Of a stretch of DNA of 64,000 nt, positions 35,037 to 45,977 are shown piece by piece. Each line of letters begins with the position of its first letter. The stretch's first letter is position 1. The stretch comes from Mimachlamys varia (taxonomy: Eukaryota; Mollusca; Bivalvia; Pectinida; Pectinidae), in assembly GCA_947623455.1 (NCBI GenBank), contig OX392529.1, positions 50,274,686-50,338,685 on the forward strand, written 5' to 3'. The position numbers and the translations under genes were made by a program. The notes beneath the pieces were generated by a model. That model ran no database searches. It saw only the letters and a program-made list of their open reading frames with translations, and was not told the origin of the DNA.

Positions 35037-37190
35037 GTTGAAGGTACCGTAGGGTGTCTCTCGTGTAGTTGTAAGCTGTAGGTATCGTAGGGTGCCCCTC
35101 GTGTAGTTGTAAGCTGTAGGTATCGTAGGGTGTCTCTGGTGTAGTTGTAAGCTGTAGGTATCGTAGGGTGTCTCTAATGTAGAGGTTAGTTGTAGGTACC
35201 GGAGGGTGTCTCTCGTGTAGTTGTAAGCTGTAGGTATCTAAGGGTGTCCTTCGTGTAGTTGTAAATTGTGGGTAACGAAGGGTGTCTCTCATGTAGATGT
35301 AAGTTGTAAGTTTCGTAGGGTGTCCCTCGTGTAGTTGTAAGTTGTAGGTATCGGAGGGTGTCCCTCGTGTAGATGTAAGTTGTAGGTATAAAAGGGTGTC
35401 CCTCGTGTAGTTGTAGGTTGTAAGTATCGTAAGGTGTCCATCGTGTAGTTGTAAGTTGTAGGTATCGAAGGGTGTCTCTAATGTAGAGGTTAGTTTTAAG
35501 TATCCGAGGGTGTACATCGGGTAGATGTAAGTTGTAGGTATCGAAGGGTGTCCCTCGTGTAGATGCAAGTTGAAGGTATCGTGAGGTGTCCCCCGTGTAA
35601 TTGTAGGTATTGAAGGGTGTCCCTCGTGTAGATGTAAGTTGTAGGTATCGAAGGGTGTCCCTCGTGTAGATATAAGTTGTAAGTATCGAAGGGTGTCTCT
35701 CATGTAGTTGTTAGTTGTAGGTATAAAAGGGTGTCCCTCGTGTAGTTGTAAGTTGTAAGTATCGTAAGGTGTCCCCCGTGTAATTGTAGGTATCGAAGGG
35801 TGTCCCTCGTGTAGATGTAAGTTGTAGGTATCGAAGGGTGTCCCTCGTGTAGATGTAAGTTGTAGGTATCGTAAGGTGTCCCCCGTGTAATTGTAGGTAT
35901 CGAAGGGTGTTCCTCGTGTAGATGTAAGTTGTAGGTATCGAAGGGTGTCTCTTATGTAGATGTAAGTTGTAGGTTTCGTAGGGTGTCCCTCGTGTAGTTG
36001 TAAGTTGTAGGTATCGAAGGGTTTCCCTAATGTAGAAGTTAGTTGTAAGTATCCGAGGGTGTACATCGGGTAGTTGTAAGTTGTAGGTATGGAAGGGTTT
36101 CCCTCGTGTAGTTGTAAGTTGTAGGTTTCGAAGGTTGTCCCTCGTGTAGTTGTAAGTTGTAAGTATCGGAGGGTGTCCCTCGTGTAGATGTTAATTGTAA
36201 GTATCGAAGGGTGTCTCTCACGTAGTTGTAAGTTGTAGGTATAAAAGGGTGTCCCTCGTGTAGTTGTAAGTATCGTAAGGTGTCCCTCGTGTAGTTGTAA
36301 GTTGTAAGTATCGAAGGGTGTCCCTCGTGTAGTTGTAAGTTGTAAGTATCGAGGGGTTTCCCTCGTGTAATTGTAAGTTGTAGGTATCGAAGGGTGTCCC
36401 TCGTGTAGTTGTAAGTTGTAAGTATCGAAGGGTTTCCCTCGTGTGATTGTAAGTTGTAGGTATCGAAGGGTGTCCCTCGTGTAGTTGTAAGTTGTAGGTA
36501 TCGAAGGGTGTTCCTCGTGTAGTTGTAAGTTGTAGGTATCGAAGGGTGTCCCTCGTGTAGTTGTAAGTTGTAGGTATCGAAGGGTTTCCCTCGTGTAGTT
36601 GTAAGTTGTAAGTATCGTAAGGTGTCCCTCGTGTAGTTGTAAGTTGTAAGTATCGAAGGGTGTCCCTCGTGTAGTTGTAAGTTGTAAGTATCGAAGGGTT
36701 TCCCTCGTGTAATTGTAAGTTGTAGGTATCGAAGGGTGTCCCTCGAGTAGTTGTAAGTTGTAAGTATCGAAGGGTTTCCCTCGTGTAATTGTAAGTTGTA
36801 GGTATCGAAGGGTGTCCCTCGTGTAGTTGTAAGTTGTAGGTATCGAAGGATGTTCCTCGTGTAGTTGTAAGTTGTAGGTATCGAAGGTTGTCCCTCGTGT
36901 AGTTGTAAGTTGTAGGTATCGAAGGGTTTCCCTCGTGTAGTTGTAGGTTGTTGGTATCGAAGGGTGTCCCCCGTGTAGTTGTAAGTTGTAAGTATAAAAG
37001 GGTGTCCCTCGTGTAGTTGTATGTTGTTGGTATGGAAGGGTTTCCCTCGTGTAGTTTTATGTTGTATGTATCGAAGGGTGTCCCCGTGTAGTTGTAAGTT
37101 GTAGGTATAAAAGGGTGTCCCTCGTGTAGTTGTAAGTTGTAGGTATGGAAGGGTTTCCCTCGTGTAGATGTTAGTTGTAAGTATTGAATG
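35037..37190. repeat. 38-bp satellite array, about 56 units
   Basis: The unit is GTAGTTGTAAGTTGTAGGTA followed by TCGAAGGGTGTCCCTCGT. The left third is heterogeneous and contains recurrent 31-bp units lacking AGTTGTA (at 35591, 35774 and 35881; spacings of 183 and 107 bp equal whole numbers of 38-bp units plus one 31-bp unit). The right two thirds are more uniform. 38 is not a multiple of three, so three units give a 38-residue period (TRGTPFDTYNLQLHEGHP). A minus-strand frame of 353 codons (35005-36066) is stop-free for that reason. No gene is inferred. Confidence 0.95.
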
Positions 37191-37734
37191 GTGTCCTAAT
37201 GGAGAAATTGGTTTAGATATTAAGGCTGGATAAAGTGGCGTATTTTGGCGAAAGCAGAATAGATTCTATAGGACTTTGAGTGATCGAAAAGAAGGATATA
37301 CAGAATGTGCTGAACTACTTATCTTAAAGAACCTCTGAATCCTTCTCAGTACTCATATATATAACGGTATGGGAAAGACTTATGTTTAGGTTCAGTATTA
37401 ATGATATATACAGCTATTGTGTTAATAGAAATGTTCATCTAAATGACCATCAGACTTGACTTTTTTCCCCATAAACACTTCCCCCTCCCCCACAGCCCAT
37501 ACCACATCTAGTATTCTATATCATTTTAATATTAAATAGAAATGAACTTAGTGAAGATCTGCTGAATTCTCCTTGTGGCATATTGTTCCATTTGTATGTT
37601 TATTGAACTACATGTAACACTGTTCAAGCCAGATATCCATTGTAGATTTCTACATCCAAAATTGAAATTATTGATATTAAATAACTGAAAGCCAATAGAT
37701 AGATCAGAATTATTTACAGTTCAAAATCTGCTTA
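37191..37734. other. unassigned DNA between satellite arrays
   Basis: No supported feature. Confidence 0.35.
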
Positions 37735-38100
37735 TTAACATCCCGAATTCGAATTACGAATAACCATAAATCGATCTATTAGTATAAAAAAAAAACCGGT
37801 TTAATATGCATAAATCGATTTATTGATATCCATAAATCGATTTATGGATATCCATAATTCGATTTATTGATATCCATAATTCGATTTATGGATATCCATA
37901 ATTCGATTTATGGATATCCATAAAGCGATTTATTGATATCAATAAATCGATTTATGGATATCCATAATTCGATTTATTGATATCCATAATTCGATTTATG
38001 GATATCCATAATTCGATTTATGGATATCCATAATTCGATTTATGGATATCCATAATTCGATTTGTGGATATCCATAATTCCACTTTCGGATATTAACAAT
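37735..38100. repeat. 22-bp palindromic satellite, array 3
   Basis: Highly regular 22-bp units CGATTTATGGATATCCATAATT each contain the perfect palindrome ATTATGGATATCCATAAT or a one-base variant. This is the most homogeneous of the four related arrays. Confidence 0.92.
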
Positions 38101-38852
38101 TCCTTTTTGAAACATCGTTTCAAAATTTAAAATTTGTAACAATCTTTATGATGAGTATAAATTTTATTCTATTTCTTATTCAATTCAGTACATAGTGTAG
38201 AGAAAATACTCACACTTTGAAATTGATTTGGAAACAAGTTTTGCAACTTATATTAATCCATCTCCAGTGAAATAATTGCGTTTGAAAATTTCAGGACTAC
38301 ATTTCATTATGATATCGAGAAAGAGAACAAAATTTAACAGTACGTTGAGTATAAAAGGAAAATGAGTGACGGAATGTTAACGATAAAGTGGAACGAGAAG
38401 GGAAAGAGAGTAGATCGAGTAGAGACATAGTGCAGTTGCTCAGATTTACACTGTATTTAGTTATTGTAAACAGTGAATTATGTAAGTTTTAATCTGTATT
38501 CATTTATTTTAAACAGCTAAGTACGTGAAGGATGTAACTGCCAACGACAGGTAGACTATATATAAAAATAGAAATATGGAAGAACAGAAGAGAAATAACT
38601 AATTCAAATCTTCGGGAGCTGATAATGAAATTTTAAGTACAAGAGACAATTAGGGCATTTTCTTCATTTGAACAACCATCATCACCAAACAACAGTTATT
38701 TGCATGAAGTTGGACGATTTATTTCAGTGAACACACGTACACGGAGTGGGGAATAAAGATGACAGTGAAGCAAATAATGTTCGTTGTTCTCATTGTCTTC
38801 CATACATGAACATAAAGGGCTATCAATAAGATTTCTACGATGTAAGTAAAAT
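38101..38852. other. unassigned DNA
   Basis: Nothing recognised. It could include the decayed 3' part of the LINE on the minus strand. Confidence 0.35.
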
Positions 38853-39770
38853 CTAAGAGAACTGCACTGAATCAATCATAATGTACAAGGAGGTGTCATG
38901 TGCAAATAACTTAATTGTAGCATTTATATCTTTTACAATATCATTGATAAACATAATAAATAAAAGAGGGCCCAATATGGAACTTTGAGGAACCCCAGCT
39001 TTGGCATTTGACCAATTTGAACTTATGCCGTTGATAACAACTCTTTGCTTACGATTGTAAAGATAGTTTTCAAACCACTTAGCAGTGAACCCCGAATTCC
39101 AAAAGCAAAATAATTTACGAAGAAGACCTTTGTACCAAACACGGTCGAAAGCTTTGCTTATATAACAGAAGATCATTCTTATTTCTTTACCGTTATCTAG
39201 AGCAGAATATACATCATGAAAGATCGCAAGAAGCTGATTGACAGGTGAATCTCAATGTCGGAATCCTGACTGGTTGGGGGATAAAGGGGAATGGTCATGT
39301 AAGAAATTATACATATACTAGTACTTAAAGACGCACTTTTCCATTAATTTACCGACTAGGGATAGTAGTGATATAGGCCTGTAATTGAACAATATGGGCT
39401 TATTTTCTTTTTTATACACATGGGTGACATTTTTCATTTTTCCATTCAAATGGAAACACTCCCGGAGGTAAGAGACTTGTTACAAAGGATACTTAGGGGG
39501 GATACATTGAGAATATTAGCCGCTTCTTTAAGTAGTCGCGGATTCACAAGGTCATGAACGACTGCTTTGGAACAATCAAGATTAAGTATAGCATCTTTTA
39601 CATCGGTATTGGATATGTTAAACAACTATGGTTCCATTCATTTACAATATTAGGGAGGACAGCATTAGTATCATCAATATTTGATTGGGCACAGAAGAAG
39701 TCATTAAACAAGCAAGCTTTCTCATAGTCATCAGAGACAACAGTTTGAAATAATATTATTGTTTGAGCTA
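38853..39770 (-). pseudogene. decayed non-LTR retrotransposon (LINE) reverse transcriptase
   Basis: The minus strand carries the RT palm. The open part (39176 down to 38853) has IFCYISKAFDRVWYKGLLRKL, KAGVPQSSILGPLLF and KLFAHDTSLYI. In Jockey/CR1-type elements these are the D-(I/V)-SKAFD, G(V/I)PQGS-LGP-LF and FADD motifs. The second catalytic Asp pair has become AHD and the PQGS Gly is Ser, so it is inactive. Upstream, 39177-39770 is recognisable in shifted frames: YEKACLFNDFFCAQSNIDD, then VKDAILNLDCSKA, then NYRPIS-like and LSPNQSGFRH-like remnants with stops and frameshifts. The endonuclease domain and 3' tail were not found. Confidence 0.88.
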
Positions 39771-40420
39771 TATACTGGTATGAAGTCCGTCAGTCTGCCT
39801 GTCCAACTCTCTGTCTGATTAATCTTAGTCCTTTGACCGTCTGTTAGTGCGGCAGTTACATTATTGTATAGGAAGTGTTTTTATTTTCACCTTCATGCAT
39901 TATCTATATAACTACACTTTAACAATAACTTTTTTCCTATCATTGGTGATATTTATAATCCTTGATGCTCGATACAGTAATCTGTGCTGTATTTGGTAGA
40001 CTTTTCATGCACTTTGATGCTTCAAGATGGAATGTCATTGGACAGAAACGTGTGATGAATGCACTGTTTAATTTATTAGTTTTTTTTTTATTAATTAGTC
40101 GGTATCTATCGCGGGTTGTTGTTCATTTGTAGTTCTAAATCAACACAAAGCCTTCATCGTATATTAAACATCCCTGCCTTCCGGCATGATTATATGATTA
40201 ATATACATGTACATCACTCACCTCATTTAGACTCATTACACTGTTCACTATGGTCATGCATATGGTCACTTAAGAAATTACATGTTGATTCGTCTATTGT
40301 TCAACATTACAGTTCACACCTATACCGGTGAATCCCGTCGCCCACAGGTAATTAAATCTACCCGCAGGGGAGAACTCCAGTTTGTCAATCAAGGTGTCGA
40401 ATCTATTGATTCTTGATCCG
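39771..40420. other. unassigned DNA
   Basis: A short GTCTGTCC-rich patch (about 39788-39850) and an unrecognised 71-codon frame at 40116-40331. No gene supported. Confidence 0.35.
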
Positions 40421-40545
40421 CAGTTGCTTCAGTTTCTGTCGGTATATGTGTGAAATGAGCTTCCCATTACAGTCCATACTGTAATAGGCCGCGGCTCCAT
40501 ATATATAAACATTTTTTTATATACTGACAGAAACTCAAGCGACTG
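40421..40545. mobile_element. small foldback element
   Basis: CAGTTGCTTCAGTTTCTGTC (40421) and its near-complement GACAGAAACTCAAGCGACTG (40526-40545) form imperfect inverted ends of about 27 bp around 125 bp. No TSD is obvious, so it may be a MITE or only a hairpin. Confidence 0.5.
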
Positions 40546-40816
40546 TGTTTGAGCACAATAAAAGCAAGTTAGTTTAATTATAAAGTATATGTGTACCTGA
40601 TATAGATCTAGGAGTTAATCGTTTGTGAGAATTAGAAGATGCCACTGACGGTTGTTTTTAAAACGTACATTGTATAAACACTACTTAATAAAATCTAACA
40701 AATAGCGGTCTATAAGTTTGTCTTGATATATATAGCTACTTGCGGTCTTCGAAGTCGATCGACAAACGCTTTCGGAACATCTCTAATACATTTCAGGTTA
40801 CCGACAGGGGGCGCTG
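40546..40816. other. unassigned DNA
   Basis: No supported feature. Confidence 0.3.
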
Positions 40817-41165
40817 ATTTATGGAATTCCATAAATGAATTATTGATATTACAAATTCATTTATGGATATCCAAAAATCAATCTGAATTTTAATATCCTT
40901 AATTCAAATTGTAATATCAATAATTCATTTATGGAATTCCATAAATCATTTTTTGATATCAATTAATCAATTATTGATTTCAACAAATATGCTTATTTAT
41001 TGATTTCCAAAAATAGGTATTTATTGATTTCCAAAAATCGAATTATGGATATCCATAATTCATTTATGGAATTCCATAATTATTTATTGATTTCCATAAA
41101 TGAATTATGGAAATCAAAAAATAATTATGGAATTCCATAAATCGATTTATTGATATCCATAAATG
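40817..41165. repeat. 22-bp palindromic satellite, array 4
   Basis: Diverged units use ATGGAATTCCATAAATGAAT and ATTGATATCCATAAAT, with palindromic cores GGAATTCC, GATATC and GGATATCC. It is the most degenerate of the four arrays. Confidence 0.8.
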
Positions 41166-41202
41166 GGGACTTTTTTCCACTTTGGCTTGCCATAGAAATG
41201 AA

Positions 41203-41553
41203 CACAGTAACCCGAGAGGAAAACTTACAGTATTTATAGTAAATAAAATAAATCATTACAGGTGTGCAGATTTTAGAACATTAAATATCACACAGCAACG
41301 ATTTTGTCTTACGTCAATCAATTTAAATGAAGACGTTTTAGGGCGTTCTTAACAATTACATTTTAATGATGTTTTGAAATATGACACATATTGGTCAAAT
41401 CCAAGGTGAGTGAAACGTTTGGTAACTCTTCATCAATTTTGTTCTATATTAGGTAGATCATTACAGTTAATCCCTCTTGAGTACCTCTATACTAATCCAT
41501 GTGATTACCGCTATGGGAACTGATTACTGCTGAGTTCAGCGACTTATCGGTAC
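41203..41553 (+). repeat. duplicated module (AACACAGTAACYCGAGAGG to TCAGCGACTTATCGGTAC)
   Basis: Colinear copies are at 49850-50205 and 53748-54100 (direct) and 63393-63750 (inverted). All share CAGTATTTATAGTAAATAAA, ACATTTTAATGATGTTTTGA and TACTGCTGAGTTCAG. This is the only copy detached from the larger flank block, so it may be an independently mobile module or a remnant of another block copy. Confidence 0.85.
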
Positions 41554-41555
41554 AA

Positions 41556-41800
41556 TTCAAAAAACCTAAAAGCGTAAAAATTATTCTGAAAACTTCAATT
41601 TAGACTTCAATATACAGTACGAGTTGTTCCCCTTGGACTGCCGTTGTTACACAATGTACATGTATGCAGGCACTCGTGTCATCCTCTTTTAAATATATTC
41701 TAATATTTTAAGTTTAGACTCCAATACATTGTCAATATATTAATACAGTACGAGTTATTCCCCTTGGACTGCTGTTGCTTCATGGTACGATCACCGCCCC
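41556..41800 (-). repeat. inverted partner of 29500-29765
   Basis: Reverse complement of the segment at 29.5 kb, sharing CCTAAAAGCGTAAAAATT and CATGGTACGATCACC. It directly abuts the module that ends at 41553. Confidence 0.75.
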
Positions 41801-42565
41801 TGGATATCGATGATGACAGTCAGTTTGTACAGACATTTTTATAAAGTTTGGCTCGGTTATTTTCGGCATTTGAGCATTATTGCTTTAATGTGACGGTCTT
41901 TCTGTTGAGATAAATAAACCCATATGTACGAGGTTCACTTGACTGCATCAGCCGATGCAAACAACAAAATAGACATTCAATCCTTATACTTACGTCAACT
42001 ATTTTAAATTCCCCGCAATTCGCATGTACTTTAAGCTGCCGGTGTCACACGGTGCTTTACCTTTTTACATTGTTGCACACTTATAGGCATGTATGTACAT
42101 ACGTGGAACAGCTGATAGCTAGCTTCATCCATCACTTGGCAACAGAAAAAAAGTAGTCAAGAGACAAGATTTTTATTTTTTGGCTTTTATATGTGCTGTA
42201 AACATACCTCTCAAACTTTTATTTTCATCAAGAATTGATTGAAATACCTTACCAGTATGAAATGATTTACTAGAGTGTTTTTAGAGCAGTTTGCATCGCA
42301 CAGCAGTAAATAAACTACGATGTGATTTGGTCACAGTTGAAGTGAATTTGTCGGAAGTCAGATTTCGGTTAACTTGAACGTCTCATAACAGTCAGTGGAT
42401 TTAGGCATGTATAGCTTATTGATGAAGGTATGATGAATGGTATTGGTGACATGTAATCAACTGGATTAGTGATTTGACGATTTTTAATTTGGGATAATCC
42501 GATATTAACCGAAAACTACATATTTAGCTTTAAAGGTAAGCACACGGTACAGTTACTGACAAGAT
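41801..42565. other. unassigned DNA
   Basis: No supported feature. Confidence 0.4.
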
Positions 42566-42769
42566 CACAGGTGCCTGAGAACTCGTTACATCTGCTTTTG
42601 GACATAAACTAAGTTTTTTATAGTATGTTACGATTTTGGTGGTTAAGATCAGTTTCCGATAAATATGCCACCCTAATCAAAACTCCTCGGAAGTATAAAT
42701 TTATTCTAGACACCGTGGTTTAGGTCCAAAAACTACGCTGTAAGTGTAACAAATTCTCGGGCCTCTATG
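42566..42769. mobile_element. hAT-like MITE, old diverged copy
   Basis: CACAGGTGCCTGAGAA (42566) and TTCTCGGGCCTCTATG (ending 42769), with CTTTTGGACATAAACTA and TTTAGGTCCAAAAACTA inside, match the ends and subterminal parts of 50523-50796. Eight-base flanks GACAAGAT and AGCAAGCT agree at five positions, consistent with a decayed 8-bp target duplication. Confidence 0.65.
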
Positions 42770-43334
42770 AGCAAGCTAGGTCAGGCCCTAACGTAGATCT
42801 AGTCTAGCTAGCTTATCAGTTTCGTGAACGTGTTACATTTGTCGAATATTAGAAAAAACATATGTAACTTCTTTAAAGAGAATGGATTTCTGTGACCAAT
42901 CTCAAACATTTTATTTTAGTATTGGACATGAAAAAAATGCGAAATCTGCCGACGGACAGATGATCCCATTTGCATTAAACGCACGATCATCGAGGGAATC
43001 AATGAGGAATTTAGGACCAACATATCTTGAATAAATGCTTTCGGAAATGTTAGAATGTTGTCATATCAAGTATTATTTAAGATATGTGTGATATGATATT
43101 GGCATAACGCATTGGCATGTAAAACAGCTGTTTCACGTGTGTAGTACATCCGTACATCATTGCACACAGTTCGTCTAGGACGATACACTGTAAACAAATG
43201 TATTACTTCGCCGGGAACGAAAAAGCGCGTGTCCCACTTGTTTCATCGGGAAATGAATAAACCACAGTTTACTAGTTTCATTGAGGCGGAGTGAATTGAA
43301 AATGTAAATATTTCATTATATGTAGAGTAATAGA
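42770..43334. other. unassigned DNA
   Basis: No supported feature. Confidence 0.35.
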
Positions 43335-43649
43335 CCGAGGAAAAGGGATAAGGATAGTGCCGTCGCTGGGGCTCGAACCCGTGACCCTTGGCTCTCCAGC
43401 CTGATGCTCTACCATTGATCTAAAGGGAAATCCCCTACACCTCACGCTTGTAAGGCAACCTAATTAATGCACATCATTTACACTATTCCCCCACTTTTTC
43501 TAAATCTCCAACCAAGGTTCTTTGACTCCCCGCCAAGGCTTCTCCTTCCTTGACACGGGGAGGGTCATCGGAACCAGTTTTTAATAAGACGAGAACACGT
43601 GATAAAGATAGTGCCGTCGCTGGGGCTTGAACCCGCGACCATTAGCTCT
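43335..43649 (-). repeat. inverted partner of 55497-55830, with tRNA-like units
   Basis: Reverse complement of the right flank of block copy C4. It contains a tRNA-like unit on the minus strand (43356-43437) and, at about 43600-43650, a second partial one with GAACCCGCGACC (B-box side). Together with 43650-44766 it makes a 1.43-kb inverted copy of 54378-55830. Confidence 0.85.
43356..43437 (-). mobile_element. tRNA-like (SINE head) sequence
   Basis: On the minus strand: CCCTTTAGATCAATGGTAGA, then GCATCAGGCTGGAGAGCCAA and a B box GGGTTCGAGCCCC. The spacing fits a tRNA, but the acceptor ends do not pair well and the same unit is duplicated at 55712-55790. I read it as a tRNA-derived repeat rather than a working tRNA gene. 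Confidence 0.65.
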
Positions 43650-44766
43650 CTAGGAGCGTAGCTGCCATGTAAGCACATAAGCCCGTGCTTGCGCATCATT
43701 ATCCAAAGTATGTGTATTAAAGTCGAGATATTCCACAATTCGCTATTCTTAATACTTACACGACTCGTCAGATAAGCAGACCAGGCTGCAGGAAGTTTGC
43801 TAGGCAGAATTTTTCGTATAATCATATCATATTAGGTTTTATTAGATTTGATATAAAAAAATGCCCTTCTTTCAGCATTCTACGAGTAATAAGAGCAGGG
43901 CCATTATTTACTAAATTTTCAGTCAGTTCCAACAATGAGCCAGGCCCAAAATCTTTAACTTAAACATCTCCATAGGAAAGCATTACAAAATTAAGGAAAT
44001 TTCCTTCAACTTTTCCCGTAAATTCTGTAATGTTTTCCTTTGGAGATGTTTCAGTTAAGAAAAGTTGAGGAACGTTCGTGTAACTAGGCCTATGCGAATT
44101 GTACAAAATTATGCTGCAGAAAACAAGCAAGAGTAGTTGAAATAATCACATAACATATACTTATTAACAGAGACGTATCACAGGGATCTGAAAATTTGTT
44201 AAGGCTAGTTTTGGACCTAAACTAGGGTGTTGAAAGTAATTTTACACTTTGGGGTTGGGGTGATGGAGGGTATATCAATTTTCGATAAAAATGCCCTTCG
44301 ATGATAACCTTTATGGCCATTGAGGGGGCATCTTTTATCGGAAATCTAACATAAAGAACCCACCCTTCCCTCACCCCCCAAAAAGTGTAAAATTACTCTA
44401 AACATCCTAGTTTAGGTCCAAAACTAGCCGTAACATATTCTCAGGTCCCTGTGAGACGTATGTATATCCAAGATAGTTATATATGTCTCTGTTAATACAA
44501 TGTACTTACTACTAGTAAATAGCATAAGAAACGTATATATGGATAATGGGTTTTTTTTCATACATCATGGAAGTAAAACATATAGTATTCCATTTTCGCA
44601 TTAATATTTTGTATAATGATAGGCCAGACAATGTTTGTTCAAACAAGTCCAAAACAATGGTATCACTTGAAGTTCAAAGGTGATTTTTCCCGAAAAAACC
44701 CTAGCCTACTTGTAAACGTCGCGGGGCTTGCACATCAAAATTCCTCCAGCTACGTATACGCCCCTA
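43650..44766 (-). mobile_element. composite block E, inverted copy C2
   Basis: Reverse copy of 54378-55496. Its ends are degraded forms of the CAGGGGCGTA inverted termini (CTAGGAGCG and CGCCCCTAG). It contains the hAT-like MITE at 44179-44453 and lacks the 649-bp insert (CTTAACTGAAACATC is unbroken near 44040-44055). Confidence 0.85.
44179..44453. mobile_element. hAT-like MITE in C2
   Basis: The 275-bp near-palindromic element starts CACAGGGATCTGA and ends TCAGGTCCCTGTG. It is flanked by perfect 8-bp duplications AGACGTAT (44171-44178 and 44454-44461). Internally TAGTTTTGGACCTAAACTAG and its complement pair over most of the length. 8-bp duplications and CA-start termini fit hAT elements. No transposase. 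Confidence 0.92.
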
Positions 44767-45065
44767 GATACATTTTGAATTATTTGAATAATTAATTCTT
44801 CAATGGCAAATACGTTTGCCTGTTTACGGAATGCTATCAATGTTAAAAGCACCAGATGCATCTTGTCTAAGACGAGAGAAAATGGATGTTTTTAAAGTCA
44901 CAGGTAGAGTGTCAAAATATTTGAAATGGAATACTGTATCTGTTAAAATCATGGAATGAAATTATAAAAGTCGGTCACCCAAGTGAGTGTCCAGTCAGTT
45001 ACGAGGGCCATGTGAGGTTTTCGCGCGCCCAGATATTTATTATTTGATTCATTTCCATTTTGTCT

Positions 45066-45385
45066 AATATAGCACTTAATCATAATCTTAATTTAGGACG
45101 TTTCAAATCGGTTCACAAAGTATTATCCGTGGTTATAGGGCCTTAGCAACCAGTCAATATCGTTCTCATCTCCCTAAGGAGCATACAACTGGTGCTGCCA
45201 TTTCGGCGCTCACACCTAGCATTCTACAATTTCTAGCACTGCCCAACCACGTATTCATTTACAGCTGAGTAGACTGTAACAAGCGGAGTTAAGCAACTTG
45301 CTTCAAGGATATAACACAAGTGCCGTGGCCGGGACTCGAACACTTCGATCAAGAGACTGGCGTCCTACCACAATATATGTCGATA
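45066..45385 (-). mobile_element. tRNA-derived SINE, duplicated copy
   Basis: Same element as 30421-30735, nearly identical, inherited with the segmental duplication rather than inserted independently. Confidence 0.7.
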
Positions 45386-45520
45386 AAAACTGCCCATATG
45401 CATAGAATGAGTGTCATGTGAGAATTCCGCGCCCCATTGTGTTCTGCCTTCTTATTAAAAAGTTTAGTTTTGCAGAAAGAACTGAACGTAGGTCTACGAG
45501 GTACAATGTACATGTAGGAA

Positions 45521-45711
45521 CACAGGGACCTGAGAATTTGTTACAGCTAGTTTTGGACCTATAATAGGGTGTTTAGAGTAATTTTACACATTTGGGAGGT
45601 TAAGATCAATTTTCGATAAAAATTGATCATAATCCCCCAAATGTGTAAAATTACTCTAAACACCCTATTTTAGGTCCAAAACTAGCTGTAACAAATTCTC
45701 ATGTCCCTGTG
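45521..45711. mobile_element. hAT-like MITE, independent insertion
   Basis: The 191-bp near-perfect palindrome CACAGGGACCTGAGAATTTG ... ATTCTCATGTCCCTGTG is flanked by perfect 8-bp duplications TGTAGGAA (45513-45520 and 45712-45719). The paralogous segment at 30863-30880 (ACATGTAGGAATGGGCG) is uninterrupted and shows the pre-insertion site. The central AAAATTGATC/GATCAATTTT region folds back on itself. Confidence 0.95.
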
Positions 45712-45977
45712 TGTAGGAATGGGCGTTCAGGAGTAAAGATCGAGTGTCCTATGTGGGTTTTACGCTCCCAGACATTCATTATTTTTTTAATTTTTATTTG
45801 CATTTTGTCTTTTGATTCAAAAATATTATGCACTTACCTCGATTTGTGTAAATTGTAAATAAAAACAGCTAAAAGTTCTACATTAATTTTTGTACGAGTT
45901 ACTTCCCTTTACTTGTGGTGAAAGGTCGTTAGTATGGCCTTCGTTACTTAGCTTATGCTACATGTATATTATCTATA

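Noticed and set aside
35005..36066. 353-codon minus-strand open frame
   Set aside because: It lies wholly in the 38-bp satellite and its 38-residue repeat follows from the unit. No start context or non-repeat domain.
33255..38100. Possible CRISPR-like array
   Set aside because: Units are contiguous, diverged and lack unique spacers, and the window is eukaryotic.
37735..38100. Replication origin or centromere
   Set aside because: Palindromic AT-rich satellite alone is not evidence. The arrays are short and dispersed.
43356..43437. Functional tRNA gene
   Set aside because: B box and anticodon-like part are present, but the acceptor arms do not pair well and the unit is duplicated with surrounding repeats. 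Same for 55712-55790 and 58781-58855.
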